Shown here: positions 16,732 to 26,773 of the stretch, one piece after another | Layout: every line of letters begins with the position of its first letter | Numbering within the stretch: position 1 is the stretch's first letter | Assembly: GCA_934370925.1 (NCBI GenBank) | Contig: CAKRNG010000010.1 | Location: 1-64,000, forward strand | DNA length: 64,000 nucleotides | Direction of reading: 5' to 3' | DNA from: an uncultured Lacticaseibacillus sp. | Lineage (GTDB): Bacteria > Bacillota > Bacilli > Lactobacillales > Lactobacillaceae | Notes under the pieces: generated by a model | The model's database searches: none | What the model saw: the letters and a program-made list of their open reading frames with translations, nothing else | Told to the model about the DNA's origin: nothing | Made by a program: the position numbers and the translations under genes

Positions 16732-17848
16732 AGTTGCACCAAGTGACTTGTACTGCATTGGTTGTGGCGCCAAGCTGCAGACGGAAGATGACCATGCAGC
16801 CGGCTTTTTGCCCGCTGCTCGGCTTGCAAAGGCCCAGAACGGGGAAGTAGAGCTGTACTGTCAGCGTTGTTTCCGTCTGCGTCATTACAACGAAATTCAG
16901 CCAGTGGGTCTCACGGATGATGATTTTTTGCGCCTGCTGAACCTGATTGGCGATGCCGACGCGTTGATTGTGAACGTGGTTGATATTTTTGACTTCAACG
17001 GTAGCCTGATTCCCGGACTGCACCGTTTTGTCGGGGACAATCCGGTACTGCTTGTCGGGAACAAGGCGGACGTGCTGCCAAAGTCCTTGAAGCGGCCCCG
17101 GTTGCGTAACTGGTTGACCCAGCAGGCACACGCGAATGGCTTGCGGCCTGTTGACACAATTTTGATGAGTGCCAAGAACCAAGGCGATGTTGAAGAACTG
17201 CTGAAGCGGATTGAGAAGCTTCGTGAAGGCCGTGACGTTTACTTTGTTGGGGTGACCAACACGGGTAAGTCAACGCTCATTAACGGGATTCTGAAGCAAA
17301 CGAGCGGTGTAGATGACCTCATCACGACATCCCGCTTTCCTGGAACGACGCTTGACCGTATTCGCCTGGAGCTTGACGATGGCGCTGGGATTGTAGATAC
17401 ACCGGGGATTATCCACCGCAACCAGATGGCACATTATTTGGACGCCAAGGACCTGCGTTTGGTTTCGCCAACCCACGTGATTCGGCCCAAGACCTACCAG
17501 TTGAATCCAGGACAAACCTTATTCCTGGCTGGTCTTGCGCGGTTTGACTTTATTCGGGGACACAAAGCTGGTTTTACCGTTTATGCGGATAACCAGTTGC
17601 TTGTGCACCGGACCAAGCTGGAGAATGCGGACGACTTCTACGACCGGCAAAAGGGCGGCGTTTTGCAGCCACCGCACCCAGACTCAGAAGTTGAATTGCC
17701 ACCACTTGCACGTTTTGAATTCACGCCAAAACAGGATAGCGACATTGTGTTTGCGGGTCTTGGGTGGATTAACGTGCCTGCTGGTGCCACTGTGGCGGGT
17801 TATGCACCCGAGGACGTTGATGTGATTCTGCGCCCCGCGATGATTTAG
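16724..17848 (+). CDS. yqeH: Ribosome biogenesis GTPase YqeH
   Basis: This circularly permuted GTPase acts in 30S assembly. From ATG 16724 (374 aa) it has a zinc finger (C11, C14, C46, C49), then the GTPase motifs in permuted order: NKAD (113-116), SAK (149-151), the P-loop GVTNTGKS (176-183), PGTT (206-209) and DTPG (225-228). A C-terminal RNA-binding region follows. The frame is open further upstream, but GGGAGG sits right before 16724 and the protein begins there in relatives. It is translationally coupled to yqeG. Confidence 0.95.
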   Translation: MTEVAPSDLYCIGCGAKLQTEDDHAAGFLPAARLAKAQNGEVELYCQRCFRLRHYNEIQPVGLTDDDFLRLLNLIGDADALIVNVVDIFDFNGSLIPGLHRFVGDNPVLLVGNKADVLPKSLKRPRLRNWLTQQAHANGLRPVDTILMSAKNQGDVEELLKRIEKLREGRDVYFVGVTNTGKSTLINGILKQTSGVDDLITTSRFPGTTLDRIRLELDDGAGIVDTPGIIHRNQMAHYLDAKDLRLVSPTHVIRPKTYQLNPGQTLFLAGLARFDFIRGHKAGFTVYADNQLLVHRTKLENADDFYDRQKGGVLQPPHPDSEVELPPLARFEFTPKQDSDIVFAGLGWINVPAGATVAGYAPEDVDVILRPAMI

Positions 17849-17879
17849 CAACTAGGATAATAGACACGAGGTAAAAAAC

Positions 17880-18200
17880 ATGTTAACTGGTAAGCAAAAG
17901 CGGCTCTTGCGGAGTCGCGCAATGACAGAACGCCCACTCATCAACTTCGGGAAGAACGGACTCACTGAGACGTTCGTTCGCGGGGTGGCGGATGCTGTTG
18001 AAGCCCGCGAAATGGTTAAAATCAGCCTGCTCCCTGCTGCTGATGAAACACCGAAGGAAGTTGGCGCCTACCTTGAAGATGCCATTCCGGGTCTTGAAGT
18101 GGCACAGACGATTGGCCACTCGTTGGTCGTTTTCAAGGAAGCGGACAACGAAGATAACCGCAACCTCTCCAAGCAGGTCGCGGCCCTGGTAAAGGACTAA
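17880..18200 (+). CDS. yhbY: CRM-domain RNA-binding protein YhbY (YqeI)
   Basis: This 106-residue protein is a single CRM domain: LTGKQKRLLRSRA start, then the GKNGLTETFV loop (about 24-33) that corresponds to the conserved GxxG. It binds pre-50S particles and helps large-subunit assembly. It lies 31 nt after yqeH. The last base of its TAA is the A of the nadD start. Confidence 0.93.
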   Translation: MLTGKQKRLLRSRAMTERPLINFGKNGLTETFVRGVADAVEAREMVKISLLPAADETPKEVGAYLEDAIPGLEVAQTIGHSLVVFKEADNEDNRNLSKQVAALVKD

Positions 18201-18847
18201 TGGCGACGCGGACGGTACCACTGACACAACCGGTGTTATCGACCGAATTGCGGACGCAAATCTTAGGCCAAGATGTTCGCCGTCAAGTTGGCCTTTTTGG
18301 CGGCACATTTAACCCAATCCACACGGGACACCTCGTGATGGCGGATCAAGTTGGACATCAGCTTGGTCTGGATAAAGTCTGCTTCATGCCCGACGCAACG
18401 CCACCGCACGTGGATACGAAGGGGGCAATTGACGCGAAGTACCGGGTGGAAATGCTTGCGGCGGCAATTGCGGGCAACCCACTGTTTGACCTTGAACTCT
18501 GCGAGATTGAACGGGGCGGCGTGAGTTACACGTATGACACCATGGTGGCCTTGAAGCGGCAACATCCCGACACGGATTACTACTTCATTATCGGGGCGGA
18601 CATGGTGAATTATTTGCCCAAGTGGTACCGAATTGACGAACTCGTCAAATTGGTGCAGTTTGTCGGGGTTAAGCGTCCGGGGTATACCCCCAAGAGTGCC
18701 TATCCCGTATTGTGGGTAGATGCACCGATGCTTGAAATTACATCGACGGCCATTCGCGAGCGAATTGCGGCGGGGGAGTCTGTCCGGTACCTGGTGCCAG
18801 ATGCAGTGGCTGCCTACATCAAGAAAGAGGGACTGTATCGTGACTGA
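18200..18847 (+). CDS. nadD: Nicotinate-nucleotide adenylyltransferase
   Basis: It joins nicotinate mononucleotide and ATP to make deamido-NAD. The nucleotidyltransferase motif GGTFNPIHTGH (34-44) and the C-terminal ITSTAIRERI (ISSTxIR type) are both present. The length of 215 includes about 29 residues ahead of the core, a common feature of lactobacillus NadD. It overlaps yhbY by 1 nt and yqeK by 8 nt, so the three are translated together. Confidence 0.94.
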   Translation: MATRTVPLTQPVLSTELRTQILGQDVRRQVGLFGGTFNPIHTGHLVMADQVGHQLGLDKVCFMPDATPPHVDTKGAIDAKYRVEMLAAAIAGNPLFDLELCEIERGGVSYTYDTMVALKRQHPDTDYYFIIGADMVNYLPKWYRIDELVKLVQFVGVKRPGYTPKSAYPVLWVDAPMLEITSTAIRERIAAGESVRYLVPDAVAAYIKKEGLYRD

Positions 18848-19454
18848 TTTTGATTATCCGCTCACGATGACGGGCGGACATACCCGCGCTGAAATCATTG
18901 GTAAAATGCATGACCGTCTTAGCGATGGACGTTTTGCCCATTGTATTCGTGTTGAAGCGGAGAGTCGTCGGCTGGCTGAACAGTACGGCGTTGACGTGGA
19001 CACAGCGGGGCTAGCTGGGTTACTGCACGATTACGCGAAGGAGATTACGCCTGAAACGTATCGTGATGTAATTGTGCGTGAGGGTTATGGCGCGGATCTC
19101 TTACCGTACGGGCGTGGTGTCTGGCACGGCATGGTGGGGACGTGGTTCCTGCAGCAAGACCTCGGCATTAGCGACCCCGCTGTGATTCGGGCGATTAACC
19201 GGCACACAACGGGGCACCCCGACATGACGGCACTTGACATGATTACGTTTGTGGCGGACTTCATTGAACCTGCCCGCGCGCTTCCTGGTGAAATTGCGGC
19301 TCGCGAAGCAGCGAAGTATAGCTTGGAAGAGGCCACGATGCTGGAATTGCAGAATACGTTGACGTACTTGATTGGGAAGGGTCTCTTGATTCACCCCCTG
19401 ACGTTTGCGACGTACAATGCGTTCACTGAGCGTCGGGCGCACCAGCACCATTAA
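18840..19454 (+). CDS. yqeK: YqeK, HD-domain Ap4A/Np4N hydrolase
   Basis: This is an HD metal-dependent hydrolase of 204 residues. The family cuts Ap4A symmetrically to ADP, limiting an alarmone. The metal residues are visible in RFAHCIRVEAES, GLLHDYAKE (HD pair) and INRHTTGHPDM. The start is GTG at 18840 inside the nadD end, set by AAAGAGGG; the longer open frame upstream overlaps nadD and is not homologous. It sits between nadD and rsfS as in most Firmicutes. Confidence 0.92.
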   Translation: MTDFDYPLTMTGGHTRAEIIGKMHDRLSDGRFAHCIRVEAESRRLAEQYGVDVDTAGLAGLLHDYAKEITPETYRDVIVREGYGADLLPYGRGVWHGMVGTWFLQQDLGISDPAVIRAINRHTTGHPDMTALDMITFVADFIEPARALPGEIAAREAAKYSLEEATMLELQNTLTYLIGKGLLIHPLTFATYNAFTERRAHQHH

Positions 19455-19516
19455 CAACCTGAATGACCATAACTTAAACGAAGATACTGATGACTTTCTA
19501 ATGGAGGAATATTTTA

Positions 19517-19879
19517 ATGACCGTAGCAATTAGCGACCTTTTGGAAACTGTTGTCCGCGCAGCCGATGACAAGCGCGCTGAAGACATTGTTGCCCTGGAC
19601 ATGAACGGCGTGAGCTTGCTGGCCGACTACTTTGTCGTTGCCAGTGGGAACACGGAACGTCAGGTACAGGCCATCGTGGACGAAATTAAGAACAAAGTGG
19701 AAGAACTTGGCGGCAACGTGAAGTCCGTCGAAGGCAAGAAGGGGTCCAAGTGGATTCTGATGGATCTCGGCGACATCGTGGTACACGTCTTCACCCCTGA
19801 AGAACGCACCACATACGGCCTGGAGAAGTTCTGGCAGGATGCACCTGAAATCGACGTTAGCGGGTGGATTAACGAATGA
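19517..19879 (+). CDS. rsfS: Ribosomal silencing factor RsfS
   Basis: It is a small protein (120 aa) that binds ribosomal protein uL14 and blocks joining of subunits when nutrients are short. It contains the family signature DYFVVASGNTERQVQAI (about 35-51) and IVVHVF. The ATG follows GGAGGAATATTTTA. Its stop overlaps the next start (ATGA). Confidence 0.95.
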   Translation: MTVAISDLLETVVRAADDKRAEDIVALDMNGVSLLADYFVVASGNTERQVQAIVDEIKNKVEELGGNVKSVEGKKGSKWILMDLGDIVVHVFTPEERTTYGLEKFWQDAPEIDVSGWINE

Positions 19880-20625
19880 TTTATTCAACCTTTGCGCAGG
19901 TTTATGACCAGTTAATGGATCAGGACCTGTACAACGATTGGCGTGATTATGTGTGCAATCAGGTGCCAGCACGGGGACAGCGTCTTCTGGAATTGGCAGC
20001 CGGATCTGGGACGCTCGCCGTTCAGTTGCAGCAGGCTGGCTTTGATGTAACCGCGCTAGATTTGAGTGCGGAGATGTTATCGCTGGCGGCAGGCAAAATT
20101 GCTAAGGCCGACGTTGATATCCCCTTAGTGCAGGCAGACATGCGTGAATTTGCCCAGTTGGGTGAATTTGACGTGGTGACCTGCTTCGATGATTCTATCT
20201 GCTACATGCCAGATTTGGCGAATGTTACGCAGGTTTTTCGTGAAGTGAACACGAGCCTGGTACCGGGTGGGCGCTTTATGTTTGATGCGCACTCTCTCCA
20301 CCAGATGGATGATGTGTTCCCTGGTTATATGTACAATTATCAGACGGAGGATTATGCCTTCATCTGGAGTAGTTATGAAGGGGACAAACCGCACACCGCG
20401 GAACACGATTTGACTTTCTTCGTCTATCATGAAGACATCGACGCCTACAAGCCACTCATTGAACAGCACAAGGAACGGACGTATCCCATCGAAGACTTCA
20501 AGCGCGCCTTAACGAAAGCCGGATTTACCGATATTCAGGTCCGTGCAGACTTTGGTCGTGGTGATGTGCAAGATGACAGCACGCGTTGGTTCTTTAGTTG
20601 TGTCAAGGCGACGGCGTTAGCTTAA
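19876..20625 (+). CDS. Class I SAM-dependent methyltransferase (YqeM-like)
   Basis: This 249-residue protein has the SAM-binding motif LLELAAGSGTLAV (about 37-49) and the following DLSAEML acid loop. It is always found in this neighbourhood in Firmicutes, but its substrate is unknown. It overlaps rsfS by 4 nt, so it is translationally coupled. It lies 19 nt before tmcAL. Confidence 0.88.
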   Translation: MIYSTFAQVYDQLMDQDLYNDWRDYVCNQVPARGQRLLELAAGSGTLAVQLQQAGFDVTALDLSAEMLSLAAGKIAKADVDIPLVQADMREFAQLGEFDVVTCFDDSICYMPDLANVTQVFREVNTSLVPGGRFMFDAHSLHQMDDVFPGYMYNYQTEDYAFIWSSYEGDKPHTAEHDLTFFVYHEDIDAYKPLIEQHKERTYPIEDFKRALTKAGFTDIQVRADFGRGDVQDDSTRWFFSCVKATALA

Positions 20626-20644
20626 GCAAGAGGAGCGTGACGGG

Positions 20645-21796
20645 ATGCGCAGCGTGGGGATGATTGCGGAGTTTAACCCGCTACACAACGGCCATGTCTA
20701 CGCGTTGCAAATGGCGCGACAGCGGGCAGCGGCGGATGCCGTCGTTGTGGTACTGTCGGGGAATTACGTGCAGCGTGGTGAACCAGCCATTGTGGATAAA
20801 TGGGCACGAACGCAGCTGGCTTTACAGGCGGGCGCCGACGTGGTGGTTGAACTTCCCGTGCATGCAGTCATTCAGGCGGGGCAACAGTTTGCTGAAGGTG
20901 GGCTTGCCGTTCTTGCTGGACTTGGGGTAGACGCGCTTGCGTTTGGTACCGAGGATGACCAGGTTGACTACATGGCACTTGCACAGCAGCGGCAAGATGC
21001 GGAAAAGCGTGTGCCCCGTGCGGATAGCGTGTTCCAGGATTATTCGCGGCCGTATGCCAGTCAGTTAGCTGCGTTGTATGCAGATGAGGTGGGCCAACCG
21101 ATGACGGCCCCCAATCAGATGCTGGCATTGGCTTACGCGGAGGCAAACCGTAATTTGGGGACGCCACTTGAACTGTATCCAATTCGCCGTGTGGGGGATG
21201 CCCACGATGCGCAGGCGGATAATGCGGTGTTGACGTCTGGCAGTGCAGTGCGGCAAGCAGTTTTTGCGGGTCAGTCGCTGCAAGGTGCCGTGCCGGACGC
21301 GACCGCTACGATGATGGCGACAGAACGGCATGCGTCGTGGACCGCACTTTGGCCGTGGCTCCAGTACCGGTTGCTCAGTGCTTCGCTGTCTGAGTTACGC
21401 ACCATTGACCAGATGAGTGAAGGACTGGAGTATCGGTTCGTGGATGCAGTATCTGGTGCGTCAGACTTTGATACCTTTTTGCAGGGGGTCAAATCAAAGC
21501 GGTACACGTATGCAAGGCTACGACGGCTTGCGCTGGCAACCGTTTTGAATATGACGCATACAGACGTGGTGCAGGGGCGCGCCAACCCATTTGCGCATGT
21601 CCTCGGCTTTACGTCTGTGGGGCAGCAGTTCCTGCATGACGTGAAGAAATCCGCTACGTTGCCCATCATCACGAAGGTAGGGAATGACATGCTTGCGCCG
21701 GGGGGCATCATGCAGCTGACGCACCGGGTTGATTCCCTGTATACCGTCATGAATGGACGGGGACAGAACTTCGGTCACCGTCCCGTGATGGTTTAG
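20645..21796 (+). CDS. tmcAL: tRNA(Met) cytidine acetate ligase
   Basis: TmcAL (YlbM) uses acetate and ATP to make N4-acetylcytidine at the wobble base of elongator tRNA-Met. The N-terminal nucleotidyltransferase motif MIAEFNPLHNGH (6-17) is intact and the length (383) is normal. The ATG follows AAGAGGAGCGTGACGGG. It belongs to the same operon as the methyltransferase and yceD. Confidence 0.93.
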   Translation: MRSVGMIAEFNPLHNGHVYALQMARQRAAADAVVVVLSGNYVQRGEPAIVDKWARTQLALQAGADVVVELPVHAVIQAGQQFAEGGLAVLAGLGVDALAFGTEDDQVDYMALAQQRQDAEKRVPRADSVFQDYSRPYASQLAALYADEVGQPMTAPNQMLALAYAEANRNLGTPLELYPIRRVGDAHDAQADNAVLTSGSAVRQAVFAGQSLQGAVPDATATMMATERHASWTALWPWLQYRLLSASLSELRTIDQMSEGLEYRFVDAVSGASDFDTFLQGVKSKRYTYARLRRLALATVLNMTHTDVVQGRANPFAHVLGFTSVGQQFLHDVKKSATLPIITKVGNDMLAPGGIMQLTHRVDSLYTVMNGRGQNFGHRPVMV

Positions 21797-21840
21797 CAGT
21801 ACCGCGAATTTTTAACGAAACAAGAATAAAGGAGAATGAC

Positions 21841-22401
21841 ATGCTGAATTGGTCAACGAGTAACCTGACCCAGTATAACCATGAACCCTTCACGTTCGAT
21901 GAATCCGTCAACGTGAAGAAGGAATTGATGGAACGGAACCCGGACATTATCGACATGAGCCCTGTTCGTGCACAGGGAACGATTCTGTACACGCGCGGTG
22001 ATTTTACCGTAAGTGGCGTCGTGACGGCCGACGTGACGTTGCCATCCACCCGTAGCTTAGTTCCCGTAACGGTACCTGTCCGGTTTGAATTTACGGAAAC
22101 ATACCTATCACGGGCCGACCATGCAGATCAGTACGAAGAAGATGACTTGCTGATTGCCTTGACGGATGACCGGCTGGACCTCATGCCTGCCGTTAAGGAC
22201 AATGTGCTTCTTGGATTGCCACTGCGCGTGCTGACGCCGGAAGAAGAAAGCGCCACGGAATTACCACACGGGAACGAGTGGGCGCTTATTTCTGAAGAAG
22301 AAGCGGCACCGCTTGCACCAGAGGAACGGGCCGACAATCCGTTCGCGAACCTGCAGGGCTTATTTACGGAAGATGAAGACGATCAGACGGACAAAAAGTA
22401 G
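21841..22401 (+). CDS. YceD family protein (DUF177)
   Basis: This acidic protein of 186 residues has the family pattern of an N-terminal strand-rich part (MSPVRAQGTILYTRGDFTV) and an acidic tail (EDEDDQTDKK). YceD-family proteins are linked to 23S rRNA or L32 metabolism and usually sit directly before rpmF. Here rpmF is absent and gnd follows. The ATG follows AAAGGAGAATGAC. Confidence 0.88.
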   Translation: MLNWSTSNLTQYNHEPFTFDESVNVKKELMERNPDIIDMSPVRAQGTILYTRGDFTVSGVVTADVTLPSTRSLVPVTVPVRFEFTETYLSRADHADQYEEDDLLIALTDDRLDLMPAVKDNVLLGLPLRVLTPEEESATELPHGNEWALISEEEAAPLAPEERADNPFANLQGLFTEDEDDQTDKK

Positions 22402-22410
22402 GTAAAGACT

Positions 22411-22439
22411 TTGGCATCTGCCGGTGTTTCTGCTAGGAT
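22411..22439 (+). promoter_or_regulatory. Probable gnd promoter
   Basis: TTGGCA (22411-22416) and TAGGAT (22434-22439) with a 17-bp spacer, starting 10 nt after the yceD stop. Confidence 0.5.
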
Positions 22440-22505
22440 AAAGAAGAATGAGCGGAAATTCCGTGTGTACCGTTGAACACGATTAGTAATGGAGGAATCT
22501 TTCTA

Positions 22506-23924
22506 ATGGACAAACCACAAATTGGTGTTGTTGGCATGGCCGTCATGGGTAAGAACCTCGCCCTCAATATTGAGAGCCGGGGCTACACCGTGGCAATTTA
22601 TAACCGCACCGCATCAAAGACAGAGACAGTTGCAAAGGAACACGCTGACAAGAAGCTTGTGCCTAGCTACACGATTGAAGACTTTGTGAACTCACTCGAA
22701 AAGCCTCGCCGGATTATCATGATGGTCAAGGCTGGTGCTGGGACGGATGCAGTGATTACAGAACTGTTGCCACTTCTGGATCACGGGGATGTTCTGATTG
22801 ACGGTGGGAACACCTTCTTTGAAGACACCATGCGTCGTAACGCTGAACTCGACAAGTCCGGGATTAACTTCATCGGCATGGGTGTTTCCGGTGGGGAACT
22901 CGGTGCCCTTGAAGGTCCTTCCCTCATGCCAGGTGGCCAGAAGGAAGCGTACGACTTGGTTGCGCCAATTCTGGAACAAATGTCCGCAAAGGCTGAAGAT
23001 GGCGAACCATGTGTCACCTACATCGGACCAAATGGCGCGGGTCACTACGTCAAGATGGTGCACAACGGGATTGAATACGGCGACATGGAATTGATTGCCG
23101 AAAGTTACAACCTGTTGCGGAACCTCGTTGGTCTGTCTGTTGACGAAATTGCTGAAATTTTCGCTGACTGGAAGAATGGCGAACTGAGCTCATACCTGAT
23201 CGACATTACGGCTGACATTTTGACCCGTAAGGACGATTTGGGCTCCGATAAGCCAATCGTTGACCTCATTTTGGACGCTGCCGGGAACAAGGGGACTGGT
23301 AAGTGGAGTTCTCAGTCCGCGCTTGAACTGGGTGTTCCTCAGTCCGTGATTACCGAATCCGTTTATGCCCGTTACATCAGTGCCATGAAGGACGAACGTG
23401 TGGCGGCAAGCAAGGTATTGCCAAAGCCAGTTGCGAAGGTTGAATTTGACAAGGACACGGTTGTTGAAATGATTCGCAAGGCGCTCTACTTCAGCAAGCT
23501 CATGAGTTACGCACAGGGCTTCGAACAGATGCGTGTTGCCAGTGACAACTATGACTGGAACTTGCAGTATGGCGAACTGGCAAAAATCTGGCGTGAAGGG
23601 TGCATCATCCGTGCGAAGTTCCTCCAGAACATCACGGATGCCTTCGAAAAGCAGCCAGAACTGTCCAACTTGCTTCTGGATGACTACTTCAAGGATATTG
23701 CCCGTAACTACCAGGAAGCCGTTCGTGACTTGGTTGGCTTGGCGGTTAAGGCTGGTGTTCCTGTGCCAGGCTTCTCCGGTGCCATCTCTTACTACGACAG
23801 CTACCGCAGTGAAGTTCTGCCTGCCAACCTGATCCAGGCGCAGCGTGACTACTTCGGGGCACACACGTACAACCGTACCGACCGTGAAGGAACCTACCAT
23901 TACACGTGGTATGCTGAACAATAA
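22506..23924 (+). CDS. gnd: 6-phosphogluconate dehydrogenase (decarboxylating)
   Basis: It makes ribulose 5-phosphate, CO2 and NADPH from 6-phosphogluconate. From ATG 22506 (472 aa, standard) it has the Rossmann motif [15 protein letters not shown] (about 7-21) and the substrate motif [20 protein letters not shown] (about 128-147). I chose 22506 because GGAGG precedes it by 11 nt. It is monocistronic. In lactobacilli it supplies the phosphoketolase route or pentose synthesis. Confidence 0.96.
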   Translation: MDKPQIGVVGMAVMGKNLALNIESRGYTVAIYNRTASKTETVAKEHADKKLVPSYTIEDFVNSLEKPRRIIMMVKAGAGTDAVITELLPLLDHGDVLIDGGNTFFEDTMRRNAELDKSGINFIGMGVSGGELGALEGPSLMPGGQKEAYDLVAPILEQMSAKAEDGEPCVTYIGPNGAGHYVKMVHNGIEYGDMELIAESYNLLRNLVGLSVDEIAEIFADWKNGELSSYLIDITADILTRKDDLGSDKPIVDLILDAAGNKGTGKWSSQSALELGVPQSVITESVYARYISAMKDERVAASKVLPKPVAKVEFDKDTVVEMIRKALYFSKLMSYAQGFEQMRVASDNYDWNLQYGELAKIWREGCIIRAKFLQNITDAFEKQPELSNLLLDDYFKDIARNYQEAVRDLVGLAVKAGVPVPGFSGAISYYDSYRSEVLPANLIQAQRDYFGAHTYNRTDREGTYHYTWYAEQ

Positions 23925-23936
23925 CATTTCAGATTT

Positions 23937-23970
23937 GCGCTCACTTTTTCGAAAGTGGGCGTTTTTCTTT
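23937..23970 (+). terminator. Terminator of gnd
   Basis: The arms GCGCTCACTTT and AAAGTGGGCGT surround TTCG, followed by TTTTCTTTT. Confidence 0.9.
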
Positions 23971-24045
23971 TGGGGCATGGGCGCGTTTCATTGTTCGACC
24001 GCGTTGTTGACACTTGAGACGGATGCGGCAAGATAGGACTTCGCC

Positions 24046-24082
24046 GGACGCAACGTCGCTGGCGCTCCTTGCGTTTGTTTAT
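24046..24082 (+). repeat. Repeat family B, copy B7 (fragment)
   Basis: It carries GACGCAACGTCGCTGGCGCT and CCTTGCGTT, identical to the B3 left end. The rest of the 24.0-24.5 kb gap shows no gene; a frame at 24014-24283 has no ribosome site and overlaps the repeat. Confidence 0.7.
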
Positions 24083-24506
24083 GTAGAGGGGGTGTTTCGA
24101 ATTGCCCTCGAACCTTCAATAACGATTCACCGTGTTCGCCAATCAAACATTAACCACGGTCATCGGCGCGGGTTACGCCGAGAACTTGCGTTTCATTTTC
24201 GCCCTAAAGAAACCAATCGAATTGAAACGGCGCAACTGGTGAGAGACGCGTTGAAACCACGGACCGTTATTTTCAGCGTCTAAAATAAACGTGCAATCCA
24301 CCGGTTAGTTTTAATCTAATTTTAGGAATGAATGTTCGGCTTTTTTCTCATAAAGGCGTGGTGGCGGGTTTACGGGCGACAGACAAGGTGGTCATTAATG
24401 AGAAAATGTGATATTCTTTTCTGGAACGATTCAGTGAGTTCTTTCTGAGGTCACTGAGAATGAACGCGTAACTTATTAGACATAATTTAAGGAGTGTTTA
24501 TCAGTA

Positions 24507-25193
24507 ATGAGCAAAATTTTGATTATTGAAGACGAAAAGAACTTGGCACGCTTTGTTGAACTTGAATTGAAGCACGAAGGGGACGAGACGGCGGTTTACA
24601 TGAACGGTCGCGCCGGACTTGATGCAGCGCTCAACGAAGACTGGGATGCCATTCTTCTTGACCTCATGCTCCCAGATTTGAACGGTCTTGAGATTTGCCG
24701 TCGCGTGCGTCAGGTAAAGAACACGCCAATCATCATGATGACTGCCCGTGATTCCGTTATCGACCGCGTTTCTGGTCTTGATCACGGTGCAGATGACTAC
24801 ATCGTGAAGCCATTTGCCATTGAAGAACTGCTGGCTCGCCTGCGCGCCCTGCTTCGTCGTGTGCACTCCATGGACGAAACGAACAAGGCAAAGCAGACGA
24901 CCATCAAGTACCGGGACTTGGTTATCGAAAAGGAAAACCGGATTGTCCGGCGCGGTGATGACATCATCGAACTCACCAAGCGTGAATACGAATTGCTCTT
25001 GACCTTGATGGAGAACATCAACGTGGTACTTGCCCGTGACGTCCTGCTCAGCAAGGTTTGGGGTTACAACTCTGACGTTGAAACCAACGTGGTGGATGTT
25101 TATGTTCGTTACATCCGCAACAAGATTGACCGTCCAGGTGAGCAGAGCTACATCCAGACCGTTCGGGGTACGGGCTACGTAATGCGTTCCTAA
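24507..25193 (+). CDS. OmpR-family response regulator (ArlR-like)
   Basis: This 228-residue protein has a receiver domain (acid pair E8/D9, phosphoacceptor D52, MTARDS and VKPF) and a winged-helix DNA-binding domain (about 130-226, ending VRGTGYVMRS). The sequence is close to ArlR/CsrR regulators of Gram-positive cocci and lactobacilli, which control surface proteins and stress genes. The ATG follows AAGGAGTG, about 12 nt away. Its kinase starts 1 nt after its stop. Confidence 0.9.
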   Translation: MSKILIIEDEKNLARFVELELKHEGDETAVYMNGRAGLDAALNEDWDAILLDLMLPDLNGLEICRRVRQVKNTPIIMMTARDSVIDRVSGLDHGADDYIVKPFAIEELLARLRALLRRVHSMDETNKAKQTTIKYRDLVIEKENRIVRRGDDIIELTKREYELLLTLMENINVVLARDVLLSKVWGYNSDVETNVVDVYVRYIRNKIDRPGEQSYIQTVRGTGYVMRS

Positions 25194-25194
25194 T

Positions 25195-26769
25195 ATGCCC
25201 GCTTCTGATCAGAAACAAGTTAAGCCGCGCCGATTTATTTCGCTGCGGTGGGCGTGGGCAGCCACGGTGGGACTTTGCATCTTCCTTACCTTCCTCGTGT
25301 TTTCGCTGGTACTTTATGGCGTAATGCGACAAACGCTGTCAGAACGCGAGCGCTCAACGGTCGTGGATGCCGTGAATGCGGTCAGGTCCCGGCTTACCCC
25401 AGTCGCGGACGATTTAACATCTTCGAGCGTTCGTCCACGCCTAGATGCGTCACTCGATAGTAGTAGTTCACAAGCAAAAGGCGCGGCGGACAGCCAGTCA
25501 ATTTTTGCGGACTCGATGATTGAGAAAATTTCACGAGAAGATATCACGGTGACCATCTTCAATCGTGCCGGCAAAGCGGTCTTCAATTCGCGCGGTAATC
25601 ACCAGCCATTGTACAAAACAACGGCACTGGAGATTAAGAGCGAACGGAGCGGCCAGTTTGACGGTATGGTGGGGCGCCAAGCCATCATCTCTGAGAAAAC
25701 CGGCAAGCGAATCGGGTACGTCCAAGTGGCAGACGCCATGACGGACTTCCACGACACAATGACGCGGATTACACGCACAATTTATGCGGTCAGTGCCATT
25801 ACCTTCATCATTTCCTTTGCGATTGGTTTCTGGCTCGCCACGCGTTTCTTGCGTCCAATTCGCCGGATTACGACCACGATTGACAAGGTGAACAGCGAGC
25901 CGCAAAGTGACGTGCGCATTGAACAAATCGATTCGAACGATGAATTGAGCCACCTCATTAACGAGTTCAACGCCATGCTTGACCGAATTCAGCGCTTCAT
26001 TGACCAGCAGACCGATTTCGTGGGGGATGTTTCCCACGAATTGCGGACACCGGTTGCGGTGCTGGAAGGTCACTTGAAGTTATTAAGCCGGTGGGGAAAA
26101 GATGATCCAGAAGTCTTGGATGAATCCCTTGCCGCCTCACTTCAAGAAACGTCCCGGATGAAGAGCCTGATTCAGGAAATGTTGGATTTGACGCGTGCAG
26201 ACCAGGTCGACACGATGTACGCGGATGCGGTGGTGGAAGTGCAGCAATTGTCGCACCAAGTTGTGAGCGACATGAGCATGATTCATCCCGATTTCAACAT
26301 CACGCTTGAAGATGAACTTAACGGTCCATCTTGGGTGCAGATGTACCGGAACCACCTCGAACAGGTGCTCATTATCCTGATCGACAACGCGGTGAAGTAC
26401 TCGAAGGCGCGGAAGGAAATTCACGTTTCAATTGCGACGAGCGATGTGGAAGTGAATGTGGCCATCCAGGACTTCGGGGAGGGGATTAGTCCCGAGAACA
26501 TGAGTCGTGTCTTTGGCCGGTTCTACCGGGTGGACAAGGCCCGCAGCCGTGAAAAGGGTGGGAATGGGCTTGGCCTTGCAATTGCCAAGCAGCTCATCGA
26601 CGGGTACCATGGTTCCCTGACGGTCGATTCATCGTTGGGCTACGGTTCGATTTTCCGTATCAACTTGCCACGTCTCACGCACGATCAGGCGCAGGCACTC
26701 ATCAATGGTCATACGGATGATGATGACGAAACGGTTATTGAGAACGATATTAAAGGGTCTAACCTGTAA
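25195..26769 (+). CDS. Sensor histidine kinase (ArlS-like)
   Basis: This 524-residue membrane kinase has TM1 (about 20-42), an extracellular domain of about 155 residues, TM2 (about 197-217), a HAMP linker, the dimerisation box with the phosphorylated H281 (DVSHELRTPVAV), and the ATP domain with IDNAVKYSK and GGNGLGLAI. Order and length match ArlS. The signal is unknown. It forms a two-gene operon with the regulator and ends in a strong terminator. Confidence 0.92.
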   Translation: MPASDQKQVKPRRFISLRWAWAATVGLCIFLTFLVFSLVLYGVMRQTLSERERSTVVDAVNAVRSRLTPVADDLTSSSVRPRLDASLDSSSSQAKGAADSQSIFADSMIEKISREDITVTIFNRAGKAVFNSRGNHQPLYKTTALEIKSERSGQFDGMVGRQAIISEKTGKRIGYVQVADAMTDFHDTMTRITRTIYAVSAITFIISFAIGFWLATRFLRPIRRITTTIDKVNSEPQSDVRIEQIDSNDELSHLINEFNAMLDRIQRFIDQQTDFVGDVSHELRTPVAVLEGHLKLLSRWGKDDPEVLDESLAASLQETSRMKSLIQEMLDLTRADQVDTMYADAVVEVQQLSHQVVSDMSMIHPDFNITLEDELNGPSWVQMYRNHLEQVLIILIDNAVKYSKARKEIHVSIATSDVEVNVAIQDFGEGISPENMSRVFGRFYRVDKARSREKGGNGLGLAIAKQLIDGYHGSLTVDSSLGYGSIFRINLPRLTHDQAQALINGHTDDDDETVIENDIKGSNL

Positions 26770-26773
26770 AATC

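Noticed and set aside
24014-24283. An 89-codon frame after gnd
   Set aside because: It overlaps a B repeat fragment, has no ribosome site and no family resemblance.
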